Below, piece after piece: positions 22,683 through 33,886 of a stretch of 64,000 nucleotides of DNA. Numbering within the stretch: position 1 is the stretch's first letter; every line of letters starts with the position of its first letter. The notes under the pieces were generated by a model. That model was not told the DNA's origin. It made no database searches and saw only the letters and a program-made list of their open reading frames with translations. This DNA is from Paraescarpia echinospica (taxonomy: Eukaryota; Annelida; Polychaeta; Sabellida; Siboglinidae): NCBI GenBank assembly GCA_020002185.1, contig CM034537.1, positions 6,390,465-6,454,464 of the forward strand, given 5' to 3'. The translations under genes were made by a program, and so were the position numbers.

Positions 22683-25320
22683 TGGAAAGTGGACACTTTT
22701 GTCAATGTTAATCCAGGTGGAAAATGGACATTTAGTTCGTCACAGTAATTTCAGGTGGGAAGTGGACATTTTGTCAAAGTAATTCCAGGTGGGAAGTAGA
22801 CGTTGTCACAGTTATTCCAGGTGGGAAGTGGACACTGCCACAGTAATTCCAGCTGGGAAGTAGACACTCTTGTCAGTGTAATCCCAAGTGGGAAATGGAT
22901 ACTTTGTTACAATGATTACAGATGGGAAGCAGACACACTGTCAGTGATTAGGTGTGGGAAGCAGACACACTGTCAGTGCTTAGATGTGGGAAGTGGACAC
23001 TTTGTTAGTGATTAGCTGTGGGAAGTGGACACATTGTCAGTGATTAGGTATGGGATGTGGACACATTGTCAGTGATTAGGTGTGGGATGTGGACACATTG
23101 TTAGTGATTAGTTGTGGGAAGCGGACACATTGCCAGTGATTAGATGTGGGAAGCCGACACATTGTCAGTGATTAACTGTGGGAAGTGGACACATTGTCAG
23201 TGATTAAGTGTGGGAAGTGAACACATTGTCAGTGATTAAGTGTGGGAAGTGGACACATTGTCAGTGATTCGGTGTGGGAAGCGGACACATTGTCAGTGAT
23301 TAGGTGTGGGAAGCAGACACACTGTCAGTGCTTAGGTGTAGGTAGTGGACACATTGTCAGTGATTAGGTGTGGGATGTGGACACATTGTTAGTGATTAGG
23401 TGTGGGAAGCGGACACATTGTCAGTGATTAGATGTGGGAAGCGGACACATTGTCATTGATTAAGTGTGGGAAGCGAATACATTGTCAGTGATTAGGTGTG
23501 GGAAGTGAATACATTGTCAGTGATTAAAGCCAGACTCTATAGTTGTCCAGAATATTAATTATCTATGTTTGTCACCTACAGGTTTCTACAGACAATACAT
23601 CTTTAACCAATAGACACCACAGTCACACTATTTTATAATAATTAAATGAACATCAAAATAAACACAACTTGCAATTATAGAAAATCAATAGTTTTGAAGA
23701 TAAAAAGTGTTAGGCAACTGTTCAGTCTAACAGGGGTCAAGTGTGTATACTCTGCCTGGGCACTGTGACAAATTAAAGATTAGTCAAGGTCTCAATGGAA
23801 CAGTAGCACTAGGCTGCAGAGTTTAGTCACACTGTTGACTTTGTGGCACATTAAACAAAATCTACTGTTGGGGGTGGTCTCAAGGGCCCTTCTCAAAACC
23901 ACATCACTAGATAATGTAAAACGTTTGCACTTTGGGGGCTCTTTAGGTGCCCTTAGAATGATTCAATCAAATACTTCTATGCAAAATTAGAAAAAAATAG
24001 GCCAAATGTTACATTTTTATCAGTTTTGGGGTCCTTGGAGGCCCTAGGGAGCCCTTAAAATGATTCAATGAAATACAGATTTCTCGTGCATAGTGGCAGT
24101 GCCCTAAGATATGTCTATGCAAAATTAGAGAAAAAGTTGCTGAACGGTTTCTGAGATACGTCAGCTAACGGCGGACGCAGAGTGATTGCAATAGTCCATT
24201 GGACCTTCGGCCAAAGGACTAAAAAGTGTCTGATCATTGCACACAGTAGAATATGTTGAATGCAACACTGGAAACATTATTTTTATAGCATAATTATTCC
24301 AAGAGATATCCCGTTTCCAAATGCAGAAATTTGAAGAAAATTTTTTTTGAGAAAATGGCTGTCAAAGATTGCGTAATGGATTTCATTACATGATATTGAC
24401 ATGCTTGATCCATGACTAAAACTCACTTAGAAGTACGTAATTGTCATAGAAGTGAACTTTATTGATAGTATGCATACAAAGGTATAATAATCTGGCAGAA
24501 AACCATTTTCAGTATTTTTTGTCAAAAAACACCATTTCACGTGGGGTGTCTGACCTTAAGTGTGGGAAATGAACACATTGTCAGTGATTAGGTGTGGGAA
24601 GTGAACACATTGTCAGTGATTAAGTGTGGGAAGTGAACACATTGTCAGTGATTAGGTGTGGGAAGTGGACACATTGTCAGTGATTAAGTGTGGGAAGTGA
24701 ACACATTGTCAGTATTAGGTGTGGGAAGTGGACACATTGTCAGTGATTAGGTGTGGGAAGGAAGTGGACACATTGTCATTGATTAAGTGTGGGAAGTGAA
24801 CACATTGTCAGTATTAGATGTGGGAAGTGGACACATTGTCAGTGATTAAGTGTGGGAAGTGAACACATTGTCAGTGATTAAGTGTGGGAAGTGGACACAT
24901 TGTCAGTGATTAGGTGTGGGACGCGGACACATTGTCAGTGATTAGGTGTGGGAAGCGGACACATTGTCAGTGATTAGGTGTGGGAAGTGGACACTTTACC
25001 ACAGTAATTCCAGCTGGTAAGTGGGCATTCTTGTTACAGTGGTTCAAGGTGTGAAGTGGACACTACTGTAACAGTGATTCCATGTGGGAAGTGGATGTCT
25101 TGTCACAGTGATTCCTATTGGGAAGTGGACACTTTTGTTTGAGTGATTCCAGGTATGAATGGTTCCAGCTTGAAGGAATAAACCTTTGCTTGTGATTCAA
25201 GGAAGGAAGTGGGTACGATTCTCATGGTGATTCCAGGCTGGAAGGGGGAATTTTTGTTAGTGATTCTAGGCATGAAAAATCCAAACTTTAGTCACAATGA
25301 CCCATGACAGTTTGTCAGTG
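22683..25320. repeat. 32-bp minisatellite in an AARS1 intron
   Basis: Dozens of units of about 32 bp, typically GTGTGGGAAGTGGACACATT followed by GTCAGTGATTAG. The array is most regular at 22920-23527 and 24560-25000 and degenerates outward into AATTCCAGGTGGGAAGTGG units (22683-22920 and 25000-25320). It is interrupted by one TTAA-flanked insert (23528-24555). It has no diverse spacers and is not a CRISPR array. The spread of sequence among units suggests an old array with recent homogenisation in its core. Confidence 0.9.
23528..24555. mobile_element. TTAA-flanked element containing an H fragment
   Basis: Sits between TTAA at 23524-23527 and TTAA at 24556-24559. Its ends AGCCAGAC (left) and GGTCAGAC (right, reverse complement) match at six of eight positions. 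Removing it with one TTAA restores a perfect 32-bp minisatellite unit. Inside, 23536-24220 is the 3' two-thirds of an H copy (H7, ending CCAAAGGACT), and 24226-24555 is unique sequence that is probably the original element body. Confidence 0.75.
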
Positions 25321-25575
25321 ATTCCAAGTATTGTTACAGCTGAATATAAATATTATTAAATGCTATGTATTATTATTAAAAATGCATAGGAGTGGGAGAT
25401 TTCAAGTCAGTATTTTATAACCTGTGTGATGCTATCATGGCAAACCCCTAAAACTGTCAACAAAAGGTAAATTAAAAAAGTAAGCTATCTAAGAAAAAAA
25501 ATGTACTTAATTGAAATGAAACATTTATGTTATCCTATTATCATGCAGCTGGCCACTAGAGGCTGGATCACTTAC

Positions 25576-25700
25576 CTGGGCCTGTTTCCTTGCCTCCTCA
25601 TATGCAACCATGTTCACTGTCATCCCTTTCTCTTCAACCATCAACTGAGTGAGATCAACTGGGAAGCCAAATGTGTCATAAAGTCTCCATGCAACATCAC
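25576..25700 (-). CDS. AARS1: alanyl-tRNA synthetase exon ([11 protein letters not shown])
   Basis: A 125-nt exon starting in phase 1 (acceptor TCCTTTACAG) and ending in phase 0 with a consensus donor CAG|GTAAGT. It encodes [20 protein letters not shown], then [20 protein letters not shown] and AQ. [12 protein letters not shown] is an almost invariant AlaRS signature in the tRNA-recognition region after the aminoacylation core. The first codon is split with the exon at 29849-29960 (CCAG|GTGAT gives Pro-Gly). No stop or frameshift. Confidence 0.95.
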
Positions 25701-26729
25701 CTGTAAAGGAGAAATTACACGAAATGCACTTTCCAGGAAAACCGTCTGAACCCCAGATGGCACCACAAGTGGACAAGGAAGCTATTGGCTAATCGAGAGT
25801 CTAAATTTCCTCTTCAGATAAATACAGCCATTATATACCCCAAGGGGGCATTCCCACAAGCAGCTAATCTACAATTATTGTCTGCTGCGAGTAGGCTCTG
25901 GCCCACCACACACTTCCCACCCATTGTTCTAACCATAATGACGTTAAGTTTTATGCTCCTTTGCAAACTGATTGAACACTTTATGTTGTAATAAGCAAGA
26001 AACAATAATTTATACATTCCTTTGCCTGGGATGCTACCATCAGAGGAAAGCAGAAACATGTTATGGGCAATATAACATGGCTGTCACCATCAGCGTTGCT
26101 GGGCTGTCACCATCAGCATTGCTGGGCTGTCACCATCAGTATATATGCAGCTATCTTGTTGATCATGGCACCATCCACACCTTTGTTAATTGGTTTATTT
26201 TGTATGGTTTTTTTAGATGCAATGATTTCAAATATATTACTTTTGACCTTCATTAACTTTAAAATATATCCGCCATTTTGAAAGATGGCGGCAGATTAAG
26301 CCTGTTATTCCGTTATCTTACTATCTACGTATCCTTGAACCTTGAAGTTGGTGTAATCTATATATATGTACGGTTCGGGTCAATATAATTTCAATAAATT
26401 ACTATAGTATATCAAAGCATAGTGTAGTAGAGTTGTATGTACAAAACACTTGCCTGGACCATGCGATCTCGGAAACTGTTGTGGTCCATCTGAGATATCA
26501 GTGCAGGTTGGAGGGAGAACAGAGCAAAGTGATACTTGTTTTCGAGAGCAAACCAACTTCCTAGTGACTTGATTGTGGATTCCAGGCATGGAATTAATAT
26601 TGCCACCTGATAATACTACTATTTACTCCATTGTCTTACTCTTAACTTACCATAAGTATTTATTGAAGCAAATGTTGCCATGTATGTTAGTTTTATCCAA
26701 TTCTGATTTTAATTACATCAACATAAAAA
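25701..26729. other. AARS1 intron with short tandem repeat
   Basis: Intronic. At 26085-26150 a 23-24-bp unit (GGCTGTCACCATCAGCATTG) is repeated about three times; the same motif makes the larger array at 29530-29760. A minus-strand ORF at 26412-26606 looks faintly protein-like but matches nothing I know and has no clear splice sites. Confidence 0.5.
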
Positions 26730-27777
26730 TGGGCCAAGTGTTTGACACAGTTTAAAACCTACAGGCAACTGTCCAGTTTAACAGGGGTCTAGTGGCTTAA
26801 TGCTGTCTATTGACACAAGCTACTGCCAGTGACCAATTACAGATTAGTCACATCTTCCATCAAACAATAGCAGGCAGAGAATCTTAGCTCCACAGCTGGG
26901 TGTAATACACAACCAGAGCCACCACTGACTCATGGTCAAGTAGATTAGCTCAATGCACCAACTAAGACAATACACAACACTGTGAGTGACAGTGTCCAGT
27001 GTGAGGCCTAAGTAGTGTCCTCATTGCTGAATAGATCAATTAAACCTGCCAAGTGAGTGACATTCTGCACAAGTGTTCATTAATCCTTACTGATTATTCA
27101 GAACACCAGACTGACCACATAACGAAACAAAGCGAATGTACTAGGTGAAGAACAGGCAGTGTTCAGATAGGGGTATTGGTTGAATTGAATTTGTCTCGAC
27201 TCAAAAGGCTTTATTGTGTCTTCATCGATTATAAGAAAGCATTTGATTTAGTAGACCGGTCCTCCCTGTGGTCTAAGATAATTTCATGCGGTATTAATGG
27301 TATTGTGTTGAAAGTTGTATACAATATGTACAAAAATGCTAAATCATATATAAATGAGGGCCAGGCTGTCGGCCTTCTTCTCATGTGTAGAGGTATGGCA
27401 AGGAGAAAACTTGTGTCCTTTGTTATTTGCTATTTACCTGAATAATTTTGAACACTGTTAGTCACAAGTATAACGGACTTGACATGGCAGCTGGTTAAAT
27501 TTACATATACAGTGTATAGCAGAACTATGTCAACTCTTATAATGGTTGACATTTGGTTGTTTCAGGTGTCAACTATATTGTGAATCTGTAATTATTAGTC
27601 TATAATATTGATACAATTGATTTACACAGTACCATGTCTACACTAGGCATGGCAAGCGTAAACAGAACAGTAGAATGCATTTGATATAAATAAAGTGTAG
27701 GATATTTCACTCTATAGTTGTCCAGAATATTAATTTTCTATGTTTGTCACCTACAGGTTTGTACAGACAATACATCT
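26730..27777 (+). mobile_element. H-family repeat, copy H8
   Basis: Starts TGGGCCAAGTG and then jumps straight to the module TTTGACACAGTTTAAAACC, so about 480 bp of 5' sequence is deleted. It continues through the reverse-transcriptase-bearing modules and TCTATAGTTGTCC, then is interrupted at 27778 by a foldback element. Only about 25 bp of H sequence follows (29491-29518), after which it is truncated. Confidence 0.75.
27176..27460 (+). pseudogene. captured reverse-transcriptase fragment in H8
   Basis: An 89-codon ORF encodes RLYCVFIDYKKAFDLVDRSS and then LWSKIISCGINGIVLKVVY, followed by MYKNAKSYINEGQA. This is the finger/palm segment around the first catalytic Asp of LINE reverse transcriptases (FxDYxKAFDxVxR). 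The equivalent fragments in H9 and H12 differ slightly. It belongs to a LINE type other than the CR1 and L2 copies in this window. The following ENLSPLLF-type motif has been disrupted. Confidence 0.8.
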
Positions 27778-28403
27778 TTAAAGGAAATAAAAATAAGACA
27801 TTAGCTAAAATCCTTTTTCCATTTGTACACACAGTTTAACCTTGTATGTAACATTTGACAACACTAAAAAAATACAGAAAAATACATTTGTAGCATAAAT
27901 TCGATTTTAAACCCGTCTGTGTAGCGATTCCCGCGGAAAATAACATTTAATGAGCTAGGCGATCACGTGGTACGGGACGTCACTTATGACTCACACTCGC
28001 ATCAGGCCGACCCTTTCCATGCATTCAGAGCATGTTTACAAGTATAGCTTTTGGGTCGAAACGAGCGTCAGAATGAGTTATTGTGCAATATTCCGATGAA
28101 ATGCAAACACTAGTCATCATAGACGAACAAGCAGTTATCTTACCGTTCCACATGAATCGAATTTTATTTAAAACAATGAATGCGAATGTGCTTTCAAGTC
28201 GACTAGGTTTCGCCGAGCTTGGGCTCATTTTCAGAATAATTATATCGAATGCAACCGACGAGAGATAATCTACACCAATAAACATACATAGCAAACATAT
28301 ATCGTATCCAGCTACAGAAAGTAACATATATAATCTCATAATATCACTAGAATATCGAGTTGTTCAATTTATCATAACAACTTAAATCAGTCAGTGAGTT
28401 TCT

Positions 28404-28490
28404 GTCGGTCCTGTTAGCTCGGTTGGTAAAGGCGTTGGTTTCTTAGCGTTTATTTTGCAATCGGGCAACGCCGGTTCAAACCCCACACCA
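28404..28490 (+). repeat. tRNA-like block, foldback copy 2, left
   Basis: TTAGCTCGGTTGGTAAAGGC as A box and GGTTCAAACCC as B box; the best-preserved internal Pol III promoter of the set, but no tRNA cloverleaf. Confidence 0.6.
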
Positions 28491-28785
28491 AACCATTGAT
28501 TTTTTTACACTTTTTAGGTTTATGTTTTCACGAAGTAATATAAACCAAATCATTTTTATACTATGATGCACTGTTTATAAATATTTTGGTAGTAATTATT
28601 TATTCGCCACAAAAAATTAAAATATGGGAATATCGCATTATATATAATTACCATATTTTCATTTTTGTGGCGAATAAATAATTACTACCAAAATATGTAC
28701 AAAAAGTGCATCATAGTATAAAAATGATTTGGTTTATATTACTTCGTGAAAACATAAACAAAAAGTTTTAAAAAAATCAACGGTT

Positions 28786-28872
28786 TGGTGTGGGGTTTGA
28801 AACGGCGTCACCCGATTGCAAAAAAAACACTAAGGAACCAACGACTTTACTAACTGAGCTAGCAGGGCCAAC
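28786..28872 (-). repeat. tRNA-like block, foldback copy 2, right
   Basis: Inverted partner of the block at 28404; reads TAGCTCAGTTAGTAAAGTCG on the minus strand with B box GTTTCAAACCC. Confidence 0.55.
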
Positions 28873-29529
28873 AGAAATTCACACACTGATTTAAGTTGTT
28901 ATGATACAACTCCTCCTTCATACATCGATATTCTACTGATATTATGAGATTATACACGTTACTTTCTGTAGCTGGATACGATATATGTTTACTATGTATG
29001 TTTATTTGTGTAGATTATCTCTCGTTGGTTGCATTCGATATAATTATTCTGAAAACGAGCTCAAGCTCGGCGAAACCTAGTCGACTTGTAGGCACATTCG
29101 CATTCATCATTTTGAATAAAATTCGATTCATGTGGAACGGTAAGATAACTGCGTGTTCCTCTATGATGACTAGTGTTTGTATTTCATCAGAATATTGCAC
29201 AATAACTCATTCTGACGCTCGTTTCGACCCAAAAGCTATACTTGTAAACATGCTCTGAATGCATGGAAAGGGTCGGCCTGATGCGAGTGTGGGTCATAAG
29301 TGACGTCACATCTCGGCATCCCGAAAAGCGCGCCAAAAATATGCATATTCGAAAATGTCCGGATGTACAGCATTAAAGGTGGAATTTCTAATTCATTGAT
29401 TTTTTTGATTGTTTTTGGCTTGGTGGACATGAAAATAGATAGCAGGATGTAATATAACATGAATTCAAGCCATAGATGTTTTTATTTCCTTTAACCAATA
29501 GACAACACAGTCAATGGAAAATCAGAGTC

Positions 29530-29760
29530 CCTATCAATGGTAATGGGCTGCCACCATCAGGGTTATTTGGGATACCATCATCAGTGTTACTGCGCTGTCA
29601 CCATTAATGATACTGGGCTGCCACCATCATTGTTACTGGGCCAACACAGTCAATATCCATGGCTGTCACCATTAGTGTTACTGAATGGACACCATCACTG
29701 TTATTTGGTTGTCATAATCAATGTTGCTGGGCTGCCCCCATCAATGTTATTGGGCGAGCT
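29530..29760. repeat. 23-bp minisatellite behind an AARS1 donor
   Basis: About nine diverged units of roughly 22-24 bp of the form GGGCTGCCACCATCAGTGTTA. It lies about 90 bp downstream, in gene orientation, of the donor of exon 29849-29960. Confidence 0.75.
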
Positions 29761-29848
29761 TCATAAACTTCTCAAAGAATCACTGAAGTCTGCACAACAC
29801 AAATGACAAAACTACAACCAATAAAACTACTGCACACTGCACAAGTAC

Positions 29849-29960
29849 CTGGCAGACAGGTGTTCTGGCCTTGTCTAGCAATGGTCCTCTCCAAAAGTTT
29901 CCTTCCCCGAATGAGTGTCTTCAAAAACTGGGCTTCTTCTTCATTGATGATGTCCTTCAC
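29849..29960 (-). CDS. AARS1: alanyl-tRNA synthetase exon (VKDIINEEE)
   Basis: A 112-nt exon in phase 0 that ends in phase 1. The acceptor is ATCCCAACCAG and the donor GTACTTG, slightly weak. It encodes VKDIINEEEAQFLKTLIRGR and KLLERTIARQGQNTCLP. The VxxIINEEExxFLxTLxRG motif is diagnostic for eukaryotic cytosolic AlaRS, in the helical tRNA-recognition domain after the synthetase core. The upstream partner is the micro-exon at 47847-47885, 17.9 kb away, so this intron holds most of the transposons in the window. Confidence 0.95.
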
Positions 29961-31754
29961 CTGGTTGGGATACACAAGACTGCAATTAGCACTACTAAAA
30001 CACACCTCTCTCTCTTCACTCACTCATTGCAACGTCACTTTCATTAGGCACTTCAATGAATACCGCAAACTGGGACGTTTCGCGTGCGCCAATTCGCGAT
30101 CACCGCAGTCCGTCTTGTTTGCCGGGACTGCAGTGATCGCTTTGTTTCAACTCGTGTTTTTGCGTTCTATTTCCGGTCACTGACGTCATTCACTGCTGGG
30201 CCGCTGTCGAGAGTAAGTTGATCTTCGTCTACGTCATTTAAATTTTGAAATTTGACCATAATTAAGCTATATTACATCAATTTTACGATTACCTATGTGT
30301 TCATTTGCATATATTTTATATATAGCCACGGATAGCCTGAAATATTTTGTGCTTAGCGTCATCTATGAGTTTTATTTTGTCTGTGTTGAAAAAATTGGTG
30401 CTGCGTTCCAATGCGAAATATGGTTTTGCGCCGTTCAAAAAATCGTCACATTTGTAAGTTCTGTGTCTTGCGCGCGTCACTGGAGCGCGATGCCAGATGC
30501 AGATCGTGACTTAATTTATTTCTTTGAATTAAAATCTCTACAAAACCAATACTATTTATATATTTAAATAATATCCTTGACCTTATCAATTCTGCAATAC
30601 AGAATCTTATATTTAGGTTTGCTATTTGTAGAAATATGGCCCATGCCAGCCCATACTATGGGCCAAGCATGGTAGTCTTAGCCTTAGGCCAGGGTTGGTT
30701 ACTGCTTACTCTTGGGTTTAGCATGGCTTATTCCATTATTTATGGTTATGCTTTTATTTAGACTTACAAATAATATAAATTTCATTATGTAGTAATTGTA
30801 ATTAATTGTTGTTACCTATTAAATCAACAGTTTGTTAGAAAAGTTGTTTTTGTGGTCAAATACGTAAATTATTTGACTTAATTTGTTTTAAAAAGTGTTT
30901 CAAGATAAGCAGTCACTGCACAACATTTTGTAAAACATGTAATGCAAACCATAAATGCCTTGATCAGTTGTAGTATCATTTGTTTCATTGTGTGACAACA
31001 CGCAATACATTAAACACCACAGTTTTACATCTCAAATATCACAATTATTATGAATTTATGTGTGACATAATGCATTATAATAGATTTCACACTGCTCTCT
31101 TGAGTAACAGAGGCAGGGATGTGAAAAGCAATTACATGCAGTGACACTGATCTTGCGCTGATCTGTGTTTGACTGTGAAGGTACCGAGCCACAGAGTCGT
31201 CTGAATATGACACCCATCACCTGCCTGCATACGTACACATTTAATCTGACTGATTATATATCTGATATCTAGATTGAACAGTGTCCATTCAACACGACAT
31301 GAACATTACTTATAGACATCATGTTGAAGAACACAACGTTATTTTACAAGATACTGAAATATGAACCTTGCTGCACAGATCTTGCAGCCTACTGGCATTA
31401 AATTATGAGACAATCAACTTCCAATATTACAAAAAGACTATTATGAGCAGAGCAAATTTCTTCATGGCTTGACTCCCATGGGCCATGGGGAGTAATGCAG
31501 AAAGCAATCTTCCATTTGGCGCATTTGGATTCAGCGACAGAATACTGTGAACAATTTATAAACATTAGTTCATCAAGTTTATGTTCAAATGCAGAACATT
31601 ACATTATGAAGCAGTAACAATTGATTACTGGTGTGTACAGAGCCTGCAACAGTCATCCAACCGTCATGACACAGTCACACATAGACACAATGAACTAAGA
31701 GTATGACTATTGTATTTCATTGTCATATATTGATATGTTGAGTTTGTGTGATAT
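29961..31754. other. AARS1 intron, no gene recognised
   Basis: 30050-30240 is a GC- and CpG-rich island with GTTGATCTTCGTCTACG, a string also present at 40450 in the Kolobok relic, so part of this may be a related element remnant. From 30600 there is AT-rich DNA with GGCC-rich short repeats (30630-30720). The rest shows nothing recognisable. Confidence 0.4.
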
Positions 31755-32300
31755 TTAGCCAACATTTACTTATTAATAAAGTTACTGTTAATGCTATATG
31801 ACTGGTTAATGTATATTTATTATAATGTTTAATGTGGTTATAAACATTGCATAAATTATATAACTGTCTTCATAATTATGGACATTCCAGCCTTTCATCG
31901 AAATGTAGCGGTCAGTTGTTAGCGTGCTAATATTAGCCAATATTAACTTATTAATTAAGTTACTGTTAAATGACTGGTTAATGTATATATTTATTACCAT
32001 AATTAATGTGGTTTACTGCATACATAAATTATACAAATATTTTCATAATCATGGACAATATGGCCTTTTACTGAAATGTGTCGGTCTGTCGAGATCGCAT
32101 GCTAATTACCCAATATTGACTAATTAAATTATTATTAATTGATTTGTTAATGACCACTTATTACCATCATTAATGTGGTTATACACATTGCATAATATGT
32201 ATAAATATCTTCATAATCATGGGCATTATGGTCTTTAATTGGAACGTATCGGTCTGTTGAGTTTCATGCTACATTACTAAAATTAACTAATTAATTGCAT
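31755..32300. repeat. 175-bp satellite-like tandem repeat
   Basis: Three head-to-tail units of about 175-180 bp start near 31755, 31934 and 32112. Each contains ACTTATTAATTAAGTTACTG-like and TTAATGTGGTTATA-like strings, CTTCATAATCATGG, and a GTATCGGTCTGTTGAG-like end. Strongly AT-rich, with no ORF shared by the units. Confidence 0.8.
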
Positions 32301-32784
32301 TAATTTTGTTATAATTATTACTAAAAATATTGTAAATTTATTACTCTGGTACTCTTTTTAAAACTAAACATAACCCTGCTACTGGCCAGAATGGATTAAT
32401 CAGCTGACGATAACTACCGTTATAGCTCTCTTTCACGAATTATGATTTACTTACAACTTGAGCACATGAGTATAAGCAAATTTGTTGTTTCATTCCAGTT
32501 GTTGTGTAATGTATATTTATAATATTTGTACTGTACTGAACATTATGTAACAATAAAGGTCATTATTATTATTATAGTAACAATTTTAGTTTCTGTGGCA
32601 AGTAACTGACATGAACATATACATGGTATCTTTGGATAGCTGACAGAATTGTTGAGATTTGTATATTTATTCATAAGCAGATTGAATGACAGGTACTACC
32701 TTACAAAATGTGTTACTTAGTTGATGCCCAAATTTAAAAGATTTTGCTATTCTTAGTGTAATGAATGCACACATCCACTCTTAA

Positions 32785-33882
32785 CCCTCTTGTGGTCAGA
32801 ACGCCCAAATCAACCCGACTCCCACTCATGGCCAGAATGCCTGAATACGCCCGAATACAGGGGCACATTTAAACTGGTACCACGAAACAGTGTCATCCAA
32901 TAACGGCAATTTATTTCGGCAGTAATATTGAAGTTTCACTGGGAAGCGTCAAAAGAAAGAAATGATGGCGATTTCCGTGGTTAAATAACGCCAACCACCA
33001 CACGGTTTTGTAGTCGAACGCAGCGACACAATTACCGGTCCCTCTTTTACGCCACGCAGTGAATATTTTAATGGTGATTTTCAGCCAATGAGATTAAACA
33101 TTTGCTGCGGGCATAAACATGGAAGCACCCAGGAATTATTCCAAAACACGCGTTCGCAAGCGGTTTCTACAATTAAATGCTAACTTCTGAGCGGTCTCTT
33201 TTGTTGTAAAGAAGTTAATGCGCCGCGCGACGAAGCGGGTGGTGTTTTTTTTAGCTTTGATGTAATTCTCAATGATGTCATTATGTCGAACTCCAATGAT
33301 TCAGACTTTGATGGGATTTTTGAATCGAGTTTATAACGAATGCTGCCATCGAAGGGGAATGTTTTGCACTATGGTTACGCATTTTAAATATAACACCGAC
33401 TTAATAGTTCAGACGCGATAACGGCTATGATCACAAAGAATGCCATTTTGTATAAAATCTTGAAAATACATGCACTCTGAAAAACTGAAATTATTTCAGT
33501 TTTATTTACCAAGGACATTTAATTAGTTTTCCATTCTGTAGCATAGTAATTTATGAACATTTCATATGCAGCATGTAACCGCTAATTATTAATGAAAAAA
33601 ATAAATAAATGAATTGTTGAAAATTATTTAAGTATTTTATTTTGTCAAACTTTAGCAATTCATATTTAGGTAATAAATTGACATATATATGTCACATACT
33701 TGGCTAGTTACACCAGGAATTAGTTCTTCAGATATAGTAAAAATGTTATTTGAATCGGATCAAAAATTATTTATTTGCGTTCATGCAACCCGAGTATATC
33801 ACGATTCACTCACAGCACATTCTCTTGATTTAATAGGATTCAATAACAGGCACATATTTGCATTAATCTGGCCTTGAGAGGG
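32785..33882. mobile_element. piggyBac-like non-autonomous element
   Basis: Flanked by TTAA (32781-32784, 33883-33886) with termini CCCTCTTGTGGTCAGA and CCCTCTCAAGGCCAGA (reverse complement). TTAACCC...GGGTTAA is the piggyBac hallmark. At 33283 a short frame MSNSNDSDFDGIFESS followed by a stop resembles the acidic N-terminus of piggyBac transposases, so this is probably an internally deleted derivative. The short ORF at 33689-33877 shows no domain. It lies in the large AARS1 intron. Confidence 0.85.
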
Positions 33883-33886
33883 TTAA

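Larger units (their letters stand above)
27782..29490. mobile_element. foldback TTAA element (copy 2) inside H8
   Basis: Flanked by TTAA at 27778-27781 and 29491-29494. The empty site ACATCTTTAACCAATAGACA occurs elsewhere in the window in H copies (7280, 23605, 36955 and 55385 regions), proving the insertion and its 4-bp duplication. The ends are AGGAAATAAAAATAAG and TTTTTATTTCCT. Long inverted arms run about 27970-28650 and 28655-29300 and each include a tRNA-like block (28404-28490 plus, 28786-28872 minus). The outermost 180 bp of the right arm, except the terminal 12 bp, differs from the left arm. Confidence 0.9.

Noticed and set aside
22920..25000. Regular 32-bp repeats that could suggest a CRISPR array
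   Set aside because: Units are contiguous with no variable spacers and the DNA is from an animal with spliced genes; it is a minisatellite.
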